Assembly (NCBI GenBank): GCA_026988435.1
Contig: JALSLH010000095.1
Location: 1-40,350, forward strand
Direction of reading: 5' to 3'
Length of the DNA stretch: 40,350 nucleotides
Source of the DNA: Methylophaga sp.
Lineage (GTDB): Bacteria; Pseudomonadota; Gammaproteobacteria; Nitrosococcales; Methylophagaceae
Below the pieces are notes generated by a model. That model did not search any database, was not told the origin of the DNA, and saw only the letters and a program-made list of their open reading frames with translations. Shown here piece by piece: positions 19,130-28,574 of this stretch. The stretch's first letter is position 1. Each line of letters opens with the position of its first letter. Position numbers and translations under genes: made by a program.

Positions 19130-20299
19130 TCAAGACCAAAACCAACCACCCTCTGCAATTAATTGGCAAAGAATAGTTGCTGATTCAACATCATTTTTAA
19201 ATAGTAGCCAATCATCTTGAGTGAGTGTAGTTCGTTCTGCCAACATGATTATATTGTTAATGTTGCTTAACTCAGTTTTATAAACTTCTCCTGCCATGAA
19301 AAGTTGTACTTTGGTTTCATTCTTGGCCCATGCAAAACGATGGTATTGGCTACGTTGCAGAGTATCACCATTCTCAAATGCAGTGGATAGCTCATCAGAT
19401 GTAGGTAATTCACTAATAGTTTCTGCTGCTAATGTTGTTAGTGTTGATTTAGTTTCGGTAACAAATTTTCCTAAGGCATCTGTTAGAACAGGCTCAGCAT
19501 TATCAATAGCATCATGCAATAATCGCTTCAAACGCTTAATAGCCTCAGCATCGATCTCGCTACTATTTGGGCTGGCTAATAAACCTACATCTCGATACCG
19601 ACTTGAAGCCAGTTCATTTTCTATCAAACTGTTGGTGATCGCATCTAGCATATCGACTTTACTAGGCGCTCTAAAGCCAAATGAAAAGGTCATACATTCA
19701 TTTAATGCTACGCCGTGATGGGCAAAATGGGGCGGTAGATACAACATATCGCCTGGCTCTAAATCCCATGTTTGGTCGGGGGTGAATTCAGTTAATATTT
19801 GCAGATCTAAGCCATCAATCAGCTTGGCTTCAGTAATAGGCTGATTACCAATCTGCCAGCGCCGTGTCCCCATCGCTTGCAATAAAAACACATCATAGCC
19901 ATCTGTATGCGGCCCAACAGTGCCATGTTCAGGAGCATAACTAATCATCAGATCATCACGCCGCCAATCAGGAATAAACCGAAAAGGATCAATCAGATAT
20001 TGTAGTTCTGGCAGATGTTTATCTACATCTTGAACTAGCATTGTCCAATGTGTTGCTGGCAAGCGTTCAAAATCAGCTTCTGCTAGCGGTCCAGTAGTTA
20101 CCTGCCACTCACCTTTTACGCCATTCTCTTCAATTAAACGTGACTCAATTTCAGGCTCACAAGCTAAACCTGCTAATTCATCAGCTGTAATAGGGCTTTC
20201 AAAATCAGCAAATGCTTGCCTGATTAATAATGGTTTTTTCTGCCAATATTGATCTAAAAATTGCTGCTCTGTCAGCCCAGTAAGAAAGAAGTCAGCCAC
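19130..20299 (-). CDS. roxA: JmjC-type ribosomal oxygenase (YcfD/RoxA-like)
   Basis: The 389-residue product is a 2-oxoglutarate/Fe(II) oxygenase of the YcfD family, which hydroxylates Arg of ribosomal protein L16. The iron ligands are visible as H131 and D133 (GPHTDGYDVF) and H194 in YLPPHFAHHGVAL. The N-terminal KKPLLIRQAF and FSFGFRAPS motifs also fit. A C-terminal winged-helix part follows at about 300-389. It is 6 bp after nfeD, so it probably shares a transcript with nfeD and the stomatin gene. The last third is less conserved by eye. Confidence 0.87.
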   Translation of the reverse strand: MADFFLTGLTEQQFLDQYWQKKPLLIRQAFADFESPITADELAGLACEPEIESRLIEENGVKGEWQVTTGPLAEADFERLPATHWTMLVQDVDKHLPELQYLIDPFRFIPDWRRDDLMISYAPEHGTVGPHTDGYDVFLLQAMGTRRWQIGNQPITEAKLIDGLDLQILTEFTPDQTWDLEPGDMLYLPPHFAHHGVALNECMTFSFGFRAPSKVDMLDAITNSLIENELASSRYRDVGLLASPNSSEIDAEAIKRLKRLLHDAIDNAEPVLTDALGKFVTETKSTLTTLAAETISELPTSDELSTAFENGDTLQRSQYHRFAWAKNETKVQLFMAGEVYKTELSNINNIIMLAERTTLTQDDWLLFKNDVESATILCQLIAEGGWFWS

Positions 20300-20305
20300 T
20301 AATTA

Positions 20306-20746
20306 TTAACTTACTTTCTCAACTTGAAAAACAACATTGTTTACACCTGTTATTTTAATCTTTGTGCCAACATCACAATCTTCACCGTGTATTTTCCATG
20401 TGGAATCATCTAACTGCACTTTGCCATGACCATCAATAATAGGCTCGCTAAGTGTAACTACACGGCCAACATACTGTTCACCACGTCGGTTCAATAAAGG
20501 CTCGTCTGATACAACAGGATTTTTCTTAGCATAATTACGCCACATCACAATACTTAGCACAGCTAGAATAGCAAAAATAACAACTTGGATTTCCCACGAT
20601 AATGAAGGGGCTAACCACACTAAAAGGCCAACAATAAATGCAGCAATCCCCGTCCATAACAGGTAAAAAGTGGGTAATAATACTTCAAAAATTATTAATG
20701 CCGCAGCAAAAATCCACCAGTGCCAAAAAGTAGGTTCAAACTCCAT
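20306..20746 (-). CDS. NfeD-like membrane protein
   Basis: The 146-residue product has membrane helices at about 5-30, 32-48 and 50-66 and a C-terminal OB-fold (LNRRGEQYVGRVVTLSEPIIDGHGKVQLDDSTWKIHGED) typical of short NfeD proteins. NfeD proteins pair with stomatin/SPFH proteins, exactly as here: its ATG is 1 nt after the stomatin gene stop and AAGGG lies inside that gene end. A role in membrane quality control is inferred from the family. Confidence 0.9.
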   Translation of the reverse strand: MEFEPTFWHWWIFAAALIIFEVLLPTFYLLWTGIAAFIVGLLVWLAPSLSWEIQVVIFAILAVLSIVMWRNYAKKNPVVSDEPLLNRRGEQYVGRVVTLSEPIIDGHGKVQLDDSTWKIHGEDCDVGTKIKITGVNNVVFQVEKVS

Positions 20747-20747
20747 A

Positions 20748-21668
20748 TTATTTCCCTTTAAATGTATCTTTAGCTAGTTCTGCAATACCGCCTAATGATC
20801 CAATCACATTGCCCGCTTCAAGCGGCATAAAGATAACTTTATGATTATCTGCTGATGCCATATCTTTAAGCGATTCTACATATTTCAATGCCACGAAATA
20901 ATTGATCGCTTGAATGTCACCTTTGCCGATTGCTTCTGACACTACAAATGTTGCGCGAGCTTCAGCTTCTGCTTCACGTTCACGTGCTTCCGCATCACGA
21001 AATGCAGCTTCTTTGCGTCCTTCAGCATCGAGCATAATGGCTTGTTTTTCACCTTCTGCTTTTAGTATTTCAGCTTGGCGAAATCCTTCCGCTTCTAGAA
21101 TATTGGCGCGCTTTTCGCGCTCGGCTTTCATTTGACGACCCATCGCTTCAACCAAGTCTCTTGGTGGTTCAATATCTTTGATTTCTATGCGGGTGACTTT
21201 CACTCCCCATGGCGTAGTTGCATCATCAACTACACTCAATAATCGCGCATTAATTTCATCACGCTTAGATAATAATTCATCTAAATCCATCGAGCCCATT
21301 ACCGTACGAATATTAGTTTGAGTCAGATTCAAAATCGCATGTTGTAAATTATTAACTTCATACGCTGCTTTTGGCGCATCAACTACCTGAAAGAACACCA
21401 CACCGTCAACACGTACCATCGCATTATCCTTGGTGATAATTTCTTGCGATTGAACATCTAATACCTGTTCCATCATATTGATTTTGGCACCGATACTATC
21501 CATAACAGGTACAATCCAATGCAAACCCGGACGTAGTGTATGTGTATAGCGTCCCCACCGTTCAACAGTGAATTCATAACCTTGCCGAACAGACTGAACC
21601 CCCTTAAATAATAAAACAAGTGCTAGCACTACAAATATCACAGCAAATGCTGACAATCCTTCAAACAT
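20748..21668 (-). CDS. qmcA: Stomatin/SPFH-domain membrane protein (QmcA-like)
   Basis: The 306-residue product has one N-terminal membrane segment (residues 5-24), an SPFH domain ([65 protein letters not shown]), and a long Glu/Ala-rich coiled coil (about 180-245) that drives oligomerisation. AAGGAGAG precedes the ATG. It forms a two-gene unit with nfeD, likely extended by roxA. The opposite strand is open across the Ala-rich coil but is a shadow. Confidence 0.92.
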   Translation of the reverse strand: MFEGLSAFAVIFVVLALVLLFKGVQSVRQGYEFTVERWGRYTHTLRPGLHWIVPVMDSIGAKINMMEQVLDVQSQEIITKDNAMVRVDGVVFFQVVDAPKAAYEVNNLQHAILNLTQTNIRTVMGSMDLDELLSKRDEINARLLSVVDDATTPWGVKVTRIEIKDIEPPRDLVEAMGRQMKAEREKRANILEAEGFRQAEILKAEGEKQAIMLDAEGRKEAAFRDAEAREREAEAEARATFVVSEAIGKGDIQAINYFVALKYVESLKDMASADNHKVIFMPLEAGNVIGSLGGIAELAKDTFKGK

Positions 21669-21784
21669 GGTTCTCTCCTTAAAATATTAACTCTGGCATT
21701 TAGTATAGCAAATAAAACTTTGGACATTTTGCGGGCAACATTAGACAATAGCCTCTATTCGTCTTCAATGTAATCTTATAACTC

Positions 21785-22309
21785 ATGAAAACAACTTATT
21801 TTATACGCTTTTTCAGTCTTATTATACTTTGCCTGCTTAGCTTTCAAGCCCATGCCCAACAGTGGTATCACGTCGAATTAATCGTCTTTGAACAGCTTAA
21901 TACTTATACTGATGAAGCATGGCCTCAAACGTCTTTTGATATTAATGCGCCACTTAGCCCATCGGTTTCAGGCAAACTTATTCATCCAGCTAAAAATAGC
22001 ACCCTTATTCAAACGGCGGCACGTTTGCAAAAATCGAGAGATTATCGCGTGTTATATCATCGTTCGTGGCAACAACCGATAATGACAAAATCAAATTCAC
22101 GTGCTGTTAGTGTTCAGTCTCCAGATGGATCTATTAAAGGTTCTGTTCGATTTTTTAAATCGACCTATTTACATGCGGCATTAGACTTGCAACTTATGCA
22201 AGGCGCCCAATCACCGCGATTAATTGAGTCACGCCGTATTCGCAGTAAAAAACTCTATTTTTATGATCATCCTAAAATGGGTGCGTTATTGCAAATAACC
22301 CCTTTATAA
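21785..22309 (+). CDS. csiV: CsiV-family cell-envelope protein
   Basis: The 174-residue product has a clear signal peptide (residues 1-24, LIILCLLSFQAHAQ) and the family opening QWYHVELIVFEQ, then LQKSRDYRVLYHRSWQQP, GSVRFFKSTYLHAALDLQL and a closing YFYDHPKMGALLQITPL. CsiV is a periplasmic/cell-envelope protein that in Vibrio cholerae affects peptidoglycan metabolism through LpoA and PBP1A. Here it is divergent from the stomatin gene and its stop abuts the stop of the next, convergent gene. Length is shorter than the Vibrio protein. Confidence 0.85.
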   Translation: MKTTYFIRFFSLIILCLLSFQAHAQQWYHVELIVFEQLNTYTDEAWPQTSFDINAPLSPSVSGKLIHPAKNSTLIQTAARLQKSRDYRVLYHRSWQQPIMTKSNSRAVSVQSPDGSIKGSVRFFKSTYLHAALDLQLMQGAQSPRLIESRRIRSKKLYFYDHPKMGALLQITPL

Positions 22310-23050
22310 TTATTGAACACGAATAATTTCGGCCAATAACTGTTTTACTTGCGTCATACCCTTATCCAGAACGTGTTCTATCTCTGACATTTGAATTGCA
22401 TCGTCAGTAATGCCTGCCGCCCAATTTGCCATAACAGCACAAGTCGCATAAGCCATACCTAATTCACGTGCCAAATAAGCTTCTGGCATCCCCGTCATGC
22501 CCACCATTGCGCAGCCATCTTGTTCTAAGCGTCTAATTTCTGCCGCTGTTTCTAATCGTGGGCCTTGCGTTGCACCATAAGTACCGCCATCCGTTATAGC
22601 TATTTTTTGCCTAATTGCCGCAGACAAGATTATTTGACGTAATTCAGCATCATAGGGTTGAGTAAAATCCAAGTGTTTATCTGCAGTAAAATCATCACTA
22701 TAAAAGCTTTGTTCTCGTCCGTACGTGTAATCAATAATTTGATCGGGTATTGCTAATGTACTCGGCGGCAGGTTTCTACTAATACCGCCTACAGCGGCTA
22801 CTGCAATAATTTTTTCTACACCTAATGCATATAACGCCCAAATATTAGCGCGATAGTTTACTTTATGCGGTGCGATAGTATGTTGCGGCCCATGGCGTGG
22901 TAAAAAGATAACTTTTTTGCCTTCATATTCACCTAGCAATAAGGGGCTAGATGGCTCGCCATAAGGTGTTTCAACAAATTTATGTTCACTAATCGTTAAT
23001 CCATCTAAAGAGGTCAGCCCTGTTCCTCCAATAATCGCTAATGTCGTCAT
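22310..23050 (-). CDS. S-methyl-5'-thioinosine phosphorylase (MTAP/PNP family)
   Basis: The 246-residue enzyme belongs to the MTAP/PNP family, seen in TLAIIGGTGLTSLDG, PFLPRHG-type VIFLPRHGPQHTIAPHKVNYRAN (phosphate and base site), RLETAAEIRRLEQDGC and VGMTGMPEAYLARELG. The Gly in MTGMPEA and the size fit the thioinosine-specific enzymes known from Pseudomonas, which release hypoxanthine. I set the start at ATG 23050, with AGGAG 5 nt upstream, which overlaps the hpt stop by 4 bp; the longer frame adds 15 unrelated residues. The specificity is inferred, also from the neighbour that uses hypoxanthine. Confidence 0.85.
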   Translation of the reverse strand: MTTLAIIGGTGLTSLDGLTISEHKFVETPYGEPSSPLLLGEYEGKKVIFLPRHGPQHTIAPHKVNYRANIWALYALGVEKIIAVAAVGGISRNLPPSTLAIPDQIIDYTYGREQSFYSDDFTADKHLDFTQPYDAELRQIILSAAIRQKIAITDGGTYGATQGPRLETAAEIRRLEQDGCAMVGMTGMPEAYLARELGMAYATCAVMANWAAGITDDAIQMSEIEHVLDKGMTQVKQLLAEIIRVQ

Positions 23051-23592
23051 AAATACTCCTCTTTCACTGCATATATTCCAGGTGCATTTCGCCAATAGCC
23101 TTTATAGTCCATGCCAAAGCCAAATACATAGCGATCGGGCACGGTTAGGCCTATAAATTCAGGAGGAATACCTGTTTTATTGTTGTGCAATTTATCAATC
23201 AAGGTCACACAACTGACTGATATAGCGCCTGCTTGTTGACAATATTCCCTCAAGGCTAGCATTGTCACACCTTCATCAAAAATATCTTCTACCAAAATAA
23301 CCGCTCGATTTGCCAATTTTGTTGCCGGTTTATGCAACCAGTTTAACTCGCTACCCACCGTTTTATCACCATAGCGGCTGGCATGAATGTAATCTAATTC
23401 TAGCGGAAAATTTAGCCTAGGTAGCAAGTTTCCAGTCACTACAACTGATCCATTCATGACACATAAAACAACGGGGTTTAAACCAGAAAACTGTGCTGTT
23501 ATGGCAAGGCCGAGTTTATCTAAAGCGAGTTCAATTTCTGCTTGAGAATAAAGTAAGTCAGCAGTGTCAAATATTTGTTGTATTTGCTTCAT
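23047..23592 (-). CDS. hpt: Hypoxanthine-guanine phosphoribosyltransferase
   Basis: The 181-residue product carries the PRPP motif VILVEDIFDEGVT, the substrate loops NPVVLCVMNGSVVVTGNLLPRLNF and DRYVFGFGMDYKGYWRNAPGIY. It salvages hypoxanthine or guanine to IMP or GMP. It is upstream of and coupled to the thioinosine phosphorylase gene by an ATGA overlap, which joins methylthioinosine cleavage to base recapture. The ATG at 23592 lacks a strong Shine-Dalgarno. Confidence 0.9.
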   Translation of the reverse strand: MKQIQQIFDTADLLYSQAEIELALDKLGLAITAQFSGLNPVVLCVMNGSVVVTGNLLPRLNFPLELDYIHASRYGDKTVGSELNWLHKPATKLANRAVILVEDIFDEGVTMLALREYCQQAGAISVSCVTLIDKLHNNKTGIPPEFIGLTVPDRYVFGFGMDYKGYWRNAPGIYAVKEEYL

Positions 23593-23659
23593 TAATTTTT
23601 AATACGTCCTGAGAATAAGTCATTATAATAAACCTTTTATACTTGTTTAAGGATAACGA

Positions 23660-24574
23660 ATGCGCCGTTTTTGGCCTCTTTTTTTGTTTTTGCTATTGTT
23701 TATTATTGTCTTAATAGCAATAAAATCAGAGCCTGACCGACCTGCTGTTCAAATTAATAGTAATCCACAGCGCATTATTTCGTTATCTCCGAGCATTACG
23801 GAAACCTTATTTTCTGTAGGCTTAGCTGATCGAGTGGTTGCCGTCAGCGATTATTGTGACTTCCCCATAGAAGTGCTTGACTTACCCAAAGTAGGGGGAC
23901 TAATTAATCCTAATTTAGAAGCTATTGTTAGCCAAGAACCGGATCTCGTTATTCTACCTGCCAACTCATTGCGCACCATTAAGCAACTGCAACAGTTAAA
24001 TATTCCCACCCTCGCCGTTCGTAGTGCTAGCTTAACTGATATCAAAGAAACTATCGTTGCCATTGGGCGGCGAACATCACATCAGCAACAAGCCAACGAA
24101 CTGCTAAATTCCCTAGAAAAAACCATCAATCACATCAAGAGCATAACAATGAATTCTGATCGCCCTAGCGTTATGATTTCACTAGGGAACAGCACCAGTA
24201 ATGAGAATATAAACACAGTGTATATTGCCGGTCAAAATGATTTTTATAATGATTTAATTGAACTCGCAGGTGGCACCAACGTATATAAAGATAAGCGACT
24301 TAATGTACCTTCTTTATCTGTTGAAGGTATTATTCAGCTTAATCCTGATATTATTGTTGATATTTATCCAGAAGCTGATGACCACAATGCCGATCTCCAA
24401 CAAGTGCTACAACGCTGGCAATCACTTAAGTATATTAATGCCGTGAAAAATAATCGTATCTATATCGTTGAAGAAAGCTATGCCACCATTCCCGGGCCAC
24501 GTGTTCTATTATTACTTGAACAACTTGCCAAACTTATTCACCCTGAAATTCGGTGGGATGAAATCTCGCTATGA
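23660..24574 (+). CDS. btuF: Cobalamin ABC transporter substrate-binding protein (BtuF-like)
   Basis: The 304-residue product starts with a hydrophobic segment (residues 5-21) that looks like an uncleaved anchor or signal; there is no lipobox cysteine. The BtuF/FepB fold follows, with RIISLSPSITETLFSVGL, VSDYCDFP, LPKVGGLINPNLEAIVSQEPDLVILP and a C-terminal PGPRVLLLLEQL. The SLSPSxTE and DYCDFP motifs favour vitamin B12 over siderophores, but iron uptake cannot be excluded. AAGGA lies before the ATG; it overlaps the ATPase gene by 4 bp. The 67-bp upstream gap is too short for a cobalamin riboswitch. Confidence 0.83.
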   Translation: MRRFWPLFLFLLLFIIVLIAIKSEPDRPAVQINSNPQRIISLSPSITETLFSVGLADRVVAVSDYCDFPIEVLDLPKVGGLINPNLEAIVSQEPDLVILPANSLRTIKQLQQLNIPTLAVRSASLTDIKETIVAIGRRTSHQQQANELLNSLEKTINHIKSITMNSDRPSVMISLGNSTSNENINTVYIAGQNDFYNDLIELAGGTNVYKDKRLNVPSLSVEGIIQLNPDIIVDIYPEADDHNADLQQVLQRWQSLKYINAVKNNRIYIVEESYATIPGPRVLLLLEQLAKLIHPEIRWDEISL

Positions 24575-25356
24575 GTGCATTATTGGAAGTAAATAATCTC
24601 TCGATAGAAATAGCTAACACCACCTTATTATCTTCCATTAGCTTTCAAATCAATAACGGCGATTATCTGTGTGTGCTAGGTTCAAACGGTGCAGGCAAGA
24701 GTACATTGCTAAAAGCGCTACTCGGTATAATTAATCCCACTTCTGGTGATATCCTAATTCAGCAACAAACACTGTCTCAGCTTAGTCAAAAACAACGCGC
24801 CCAACAAATTAGCTATGTTCCTCAAGCGCATGGCCCCCAGCTCGATTTTACTGTTATCGATTTTATTAAAATGAGTCGTTATGCCCATCATACCGCATTA
24901 TCTGACTGGGCTAGTGATGACCAAGATGCTTTTGAAAAAGCCATTGCGATCACCGACACGGAATCTTTTTTACAGCGCCAAATGCAAACATTAAGTGGCG
25001 GTGAACAGCAGCGCATTATGATCGCTGCGGCGTTATGTCAACAATCACCTTTGCTTTTGCTAGATGAACCCACCAGCTTTCTTGACCCGCACTATCAAGC
25101 CGAAGTACACCAACTTATTCTTAAACTGAACCAACAGCATGGAATAAGCGTAATCGAAGTAAGCCACGATTTAAATCATGCCGTGCAACATAGCTCATCC
25201 ATTCTGGCTTTAAAAAATGGCGCCAAAATGTGGTTTGGCGCCGCATCTGAGTTTTTAGAAACAGAACATGTACATACACTTTATGATCAACAGTTTGTAT
25301 TTGCCAAGCATCCGCAAACAGGTGCCAAGATCGCACTCGTAAGTGAAACCTTATGA
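24571..25356 (+). CDS. btuD: ABC transporter ATPase (BtuD-like)
   Basis: The 261-residue cytoplasmic ATPase shows Walker A GSNGAGKST, Q-loop VPQAHGP, signature LSGGEQQR, Walker B LLLLDEPTS and the switch histidine in VSHDLNHA. It energises the importer encoded by its neighbours and belongs to the FecE/BtuD group. It overlaps both neighbours by 4 bp, so all three genes are translationally coupled. Cobalamin is inferred from BtuF. Confidence 0.86.
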   Translation: MSALLEVNNLSIEIANTTLLSSISFQINNGDYLCVLGSNGAGKSTLLKALLGIINPTSGDILIQQQTLSQLSQKQRAQQISYVPQAHGPQLDFTVIDFIKMSRYAHHTALSDWASDDQDAFEKAIAITDTESFLQRQMQTLSGGEQQRIMIAAALCQQSPLLLLDEPTSFLDPHYQAEVHQLILKLNQQHGISVIEVSHDLNHAVQHSSSILALKNGAKMWFGAASEFLETEHVHTLYDQQFVFAKHPQTGAKIALVSETL

Positions 25357-26315
25357 CATCAAATAGACGAGCTACATTATTTTTTATTGCACTGGCCACG
25401 CTTATTATTGTGGTGGGTAGTCCATTTTTAGGCTTGTCGCATGCGACGAGTGTTGAAATACAGCAACACATCCTAAATGAAATTCGCCTACCAAGAATGT
25501 TGTTTGCATTTATTGCCGGTGCGGGTTTATCGCTTTGCGGCATGATTTTTCAAGCAATGTTTCGCAATCCACTGGCAACACCTTTTACGCTTGGTGTTGC
25601 CAGTGGCGCTTCACTTGGCGCGGCATTGTATGTTTTTCTGGGTTTAAGTTTTTCATTTATAGGTATTGATGGCACCTCATTTTCAGCCTTTATAGGCGCA
25701 TTGCTTTCTATTAGCTTTGTCTATTACCTCAGTCGATTTCACAGTCATTTTTCAACTGAAACACTGCTTTTAACAGGCGTAGCTATCAGCTTTTTCTTTT
25801 CTAGCTTAATTCTATTTATCCAATATTTAAGCAATCTAACCGACTCATTTCGTATTTTACGCTGGTTAATGGGTAGCTTAAGTACCGTTGGTTATCACGA
25901 CATTTTGCAGCTATTACCTTTTGTTACACTTTGTGTCGCAGTTGTATTATGGTTAAGCCGTGAATTAAACCTATTAATGACGGGTGACGAAATAGCCATT
26001 AGCCGCGGTGTAAATGTGCAGCGTATACGCTACGCCCTTTTCTTTATTAGTTCGCTTTGTGTGGGTGCTATCGTTGCCGTGTGTGGACCTATCGGCTTTG
26101 TCGGCATGATGGTTCCCCATATGTGCCGATTATTAATTGGAAATGATCATCGCTGGCTTATCCCTGCTACACTACTGTTTGGCGGCGCTTTTCTTATTCT
26201 TTGTGACACAATTGCAAGGCTGATTATCGCCCCTGCCGAAATTCCTGTTGGCGTGATCACCACCTTATTAGGTGGGCCTTTTTTTATATGGCTACTCATT
26301 AAATCTAAAATATAG
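25353..26315 (+). CDS. btuC: ABC transporter permease (BtuC/FecCD family)
   Basis: The 320-residue product has about nine to ten membrane helices and the FecCD-type motifs EIRLPRMLFAFIAGAGLSLCG, FRNPLATPFTLGVASGASLGA, GPIGFVGMMVPHMCRLLIG and PAEIPVGVITTLLGGPFFIWLL. The PIGFVG...PH segment is the coupling loop to the ATPase. Family length 320-335, so complete. It ends the btuFDC-like operon. Confidence 0.87.
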   Translation: MTSNRRATLFFIALATLIIVVGSPFLGLSHATSVEIQQHILNEIRLPRMLFAFIAGAGLSLCGMIFQAMFRNPLATPFTLGVASGASLGAALYVFLGLSFSFIGIDGTSFSAFIGALLSISFVYYLSRFHSHFSTETLLLTGVAISFFFSSLILFIQYLSNLTDSFRILRWLMGSLSTVGYHDILQLLPFVTLCVAVVLWLSRELNLLMTGDEIAISRGVNVQRIRYALFFISSLCVGAIVAVCGPIGFVGMMVPHMCRLLIGNDHRWLIPATLLFGGAFLILCDTIARLIIAPAEIPVGVITTLLGGPFFIWLLIKSKI

Positions 26316-26352
26316 CCGCTACACTCTATAATCAAAATGCTAAAGAACATCA

Positions 26353-27918
26353 ATGAAAATATTTAAAAACACCGTAGCAATAAGCTTTATTTTATTATGT
26401 ATGAGCTTATCAGCCAATGCTATTGTGCCTACTTGGCTGGCACACTCCCAACAAGACAATACTTACAAACTTAACCTTGTTGCTTTATCACAATTTTATA
26501 GTAATGACCCTGCTTATCTTTGGCTTGAACAGCAGCGGCCATCAACTCAAGCTTTTGACGCAATTGATTTTATATCTGCTTCTTCTCGGCATGGTTTAGA
26601 TCCTGAAGATTATCACTATGCCATTTTAAAACAATTAGATCCCTCTGAAAGTGCAATTACCGCTCAACAATTTGATGTTTTACTCACTGACGGTCTGCTC
26701 AAACTTATCCATGACCTGAGCGTAGGCAGGCTCAACGCTAATGAAGCCGATCCCGATTGGTTTATTCCGCAAGCTCAGTTTGATGCTAACAATTTTTTGC
26801 AACAAGCCTTGCTTGCTAAGCACCTAAGAGTAGAGTTAGATTCACTTATTCCAAGCTCTGCTGAATATAAAACTCTCACCGACGCATTGGCTCGATATCA
26901 AAGGTTTGTTGCCCGAGGTGGCTGGCCTCAGATCCCAAAAACACCATCTATACGTCTAGGTGATAGTCATCAGCAACTGCCTGCTATTCGCGCTAGATTA
27001 GCTTTTGAAGATACTCATATTCCACTCTCAGATAATATCGAATCATTTCAGTATGATGCCCAAACAGAGCAAGCAGTGCGCCATTTTCAAGAAACACATG
27101 GCTTAAAAGTAGATGGTATTATCGGTAAAGGTACGATCGGATCAATGAATCTATCGGCAAATTATCGTGTGCAGCAAATAAAAGTGGCGTTAGAACGTCG
27201 TCGTTGGATGCCCGATAATTTAGGTTCGCAACATCTATTCATAAACTTAGCCAATTACAGCTTGAGTGCCATAGATAATGGTGATGAGAAATTAAAAATG
27301 CGTGTGATCGTGGGGCGTAAGAAGCGACAAACTCCCAGCTTTGCAAGCCAGATGAATCGTGTCGTTGTAAACCCCTATTGGAATGTTCCTAGAAAGTTAG
27401 CAGTTAAAGATCTATTGCCTAAGCAACAAGATGATTTTAATTATTTTTATAGCCATGATATTCGCGTATTTACACGTGAAAATGGTCAAAAAATTGAACA
27501 AGATCCCTATCTAATTGATTGGCATGCTTTAAATGAGAACAACTTTCCTTACATACTAAGGCAAGATCCCGGTGATCATAATGCCTTAGGCCAAATAAAA
27601 TTTTTATTCCCCAATAAATGGGCCATTTATCTGCATGATACCAATCATAGAAGACTCTTTAATAAAACAATGCGTTCGCTTAGTTCAGGCTGTATTCGAG
27701 TTGAAGATCCTATTGCTTTGGCTAACTTTAGCTTAGCAGACAGATATGAACCGAAAACAATATTAGAGATGATTGAAAGCAAAGAAAATCGCGGTCGAAA
27801 AGTGACAAAATCATTATCTGTTTATGCGGTCTACTTCACTGTTTGGACAGACGGTAATGAAGTAAACTTCTCCCCAGATGTTTATCAACGCGATGAGCGA
27901 ATGGTAAAGCACTTGTAA
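26353..27918 (+). CDS. ldtD: L,D-transpeptidase (YcbB/LdtD-like)
   Basis: The 521-residue periplasmic enzyme forms 3-3 peptidoglycan cross-links or attaches peptides. A signal peptide is at 1-23 (ISFILLCMSLSANA). A YcbB-type scaffold domain occupies about 25-150, a peptidoglycan-binding repeat about 230-272 (QAVRHFQETHGLKVDGIIG), and a YkuD domain about 290-470 with catalytic C447 (SSGCIRVEDP) and H in YLHDTNHRRLF. It is shorter than E. coli LdtD (615 residues). It lies 68 bp before the MepK-like gene, the same order as ycbB-ycbK in E. coli. Confidence 0.9.
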   Translation: MKIFKNTVAISFILLCMSLSANAIVPTWLAHSQQDNTYKLNLVALSQFYSNDPAYLWLEQQRPSTQAFDAIDFISASSRHGLDPEDYHYAILKQLDPSESAITAQQFDVLLTDGLLKLIHDLSVGRLNANEADPDWFIPQAQFDANNFLQQALLAKHLRVELDSLIPSSAEYKTLTDALARYQRFVARGGWPQIPKTPSIRLGDSHQQLPAIRARLAFEDTHIPLSDNIESFQYDAQTEQAVRHFQETHGLKVDGIIGKGTIGSMNLSANYRVQQIKVALERRRWMPDNLGSQHLFINLANYSLSAIDNGDEKLKMRVIVGRKKRQTPSFASQMNRVVVNPYWNVPRKLAVKDLLPKQQDDFNYFYSHDIRVFTRENGQKIEQDPYLIDWHALNENNFPYILRQDPGDHNALGQIKFLFPNKWAIYLHDTNHRRLFNKTMRSLSSGCIRVEDPIALANFSLADRYEPKTILEMIESKENRGRKVTKSLSVYAVYFTVWTDGNEVNFSPDVYQRDERMVKHL

Positions 27919-27986
27919 TTTACGGTAAAAACTATTTATAATTCGACGCTTATGTCAAAACAAGACTAGCTCGCTAAGGTGAAGTA

Positions 27987-28574
27987 ATGACGTTTAGATC
28001 TAATCTACAACTAGAATCATCTGTAAACATTGTGACGTCCAGGCGTCGTTTTTTACAATTTGGTTTAGGCTTAACAGCAAGTCTTGCTGCAACACCAAGT
28101 GCCTTTGCAAACACACTACAGCAACCTGACCGAAAATTATCGCTGCTTAACTTGCACACAGGTGAAAGTATTGATGCCACCTATTGGGCGGAAGGTGAAT
28201 ATCAAGCCGATGAACTGGTCGCGATTAATCGTGTTTTACGCGATCACCGCACAGGTGATATTGAGGCTATTGACCAAAACCTTATTGAGTTATTAAACCT
28301 TCTTCACTCTAAGGTAGATAGCAGTGAAGCTTTCCATGTTATTTCAGGCTATCGTTCACCGAAGTCAAATGCTGCACTACGTGACAGCACTAGTGGCGTA
28401 GCCAAGAAAAGCTTCCATATGAAAGGCATGGCTATCGATATTCGCTTACCGAAATGCCAACTTGCATCGCTACACAAAGCAGCACTTAGTCTAGAAATGG
28501 GTGGTGTAGGAAGATACTCAAAATCTGACTTTATTCATATTGATACGGGCGGTGTCCGCCAATGGGGAAGCTAA
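27987..28574 (+). CDS. mepK: Tat-exported peptidoglycan endopeptidase (YcbK/MepK-like, M15)
   Basis: The 195-residue product has a twin-arginine signal (SRRRFLQFGLGLTASLAAT) and the YcbK/MepK pattern: FHVISGYRSPKSNAALR, KSFHMKGMAIDIRLP and DFIHIDTGGVRQW, which hold the zinc-binding His and Asp. MepK of E. coli cuts the 3-3 links made by LdtD, so the adjacent pair can both form and remove these bonds. AAGGTG precedes the ATG. An internal GTG would shorten the N-terminus but still leave the Tat motif. Confidence 0.88.
   Translation: MTFRSNLQLESSVNIVTSRRRFLQFGLGLTASLAATPSAFANTLQQPDRKLSLLNLHTGESIDATYWAEGEYQADELVAINRVLRDHRTGDIEAIDQNLIELLNLLHSKVDSSEAFHVISGYRSPKSNAALRDSTSGVAKKSFHMKGMAIDIRLPKCQLASLHKAALSLEMGGVGRYSKSDFIHIDTGGVRQWGS

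Noticed and set aside
20914-21135. Plus-strand Ala/Ser-rich ORF opposite the stomatin gene
   Set aside because: It mirrors the Glu/Ala coiled coil of the stomatin gene and has no independent features.
23593-23659. Cobalamin riboswitch upstream of btuF
   Set aside because: Only 67 bp separate btuF from divergent hpt, too short for a B12 riboswitch, and no conserved B12-box was seen.
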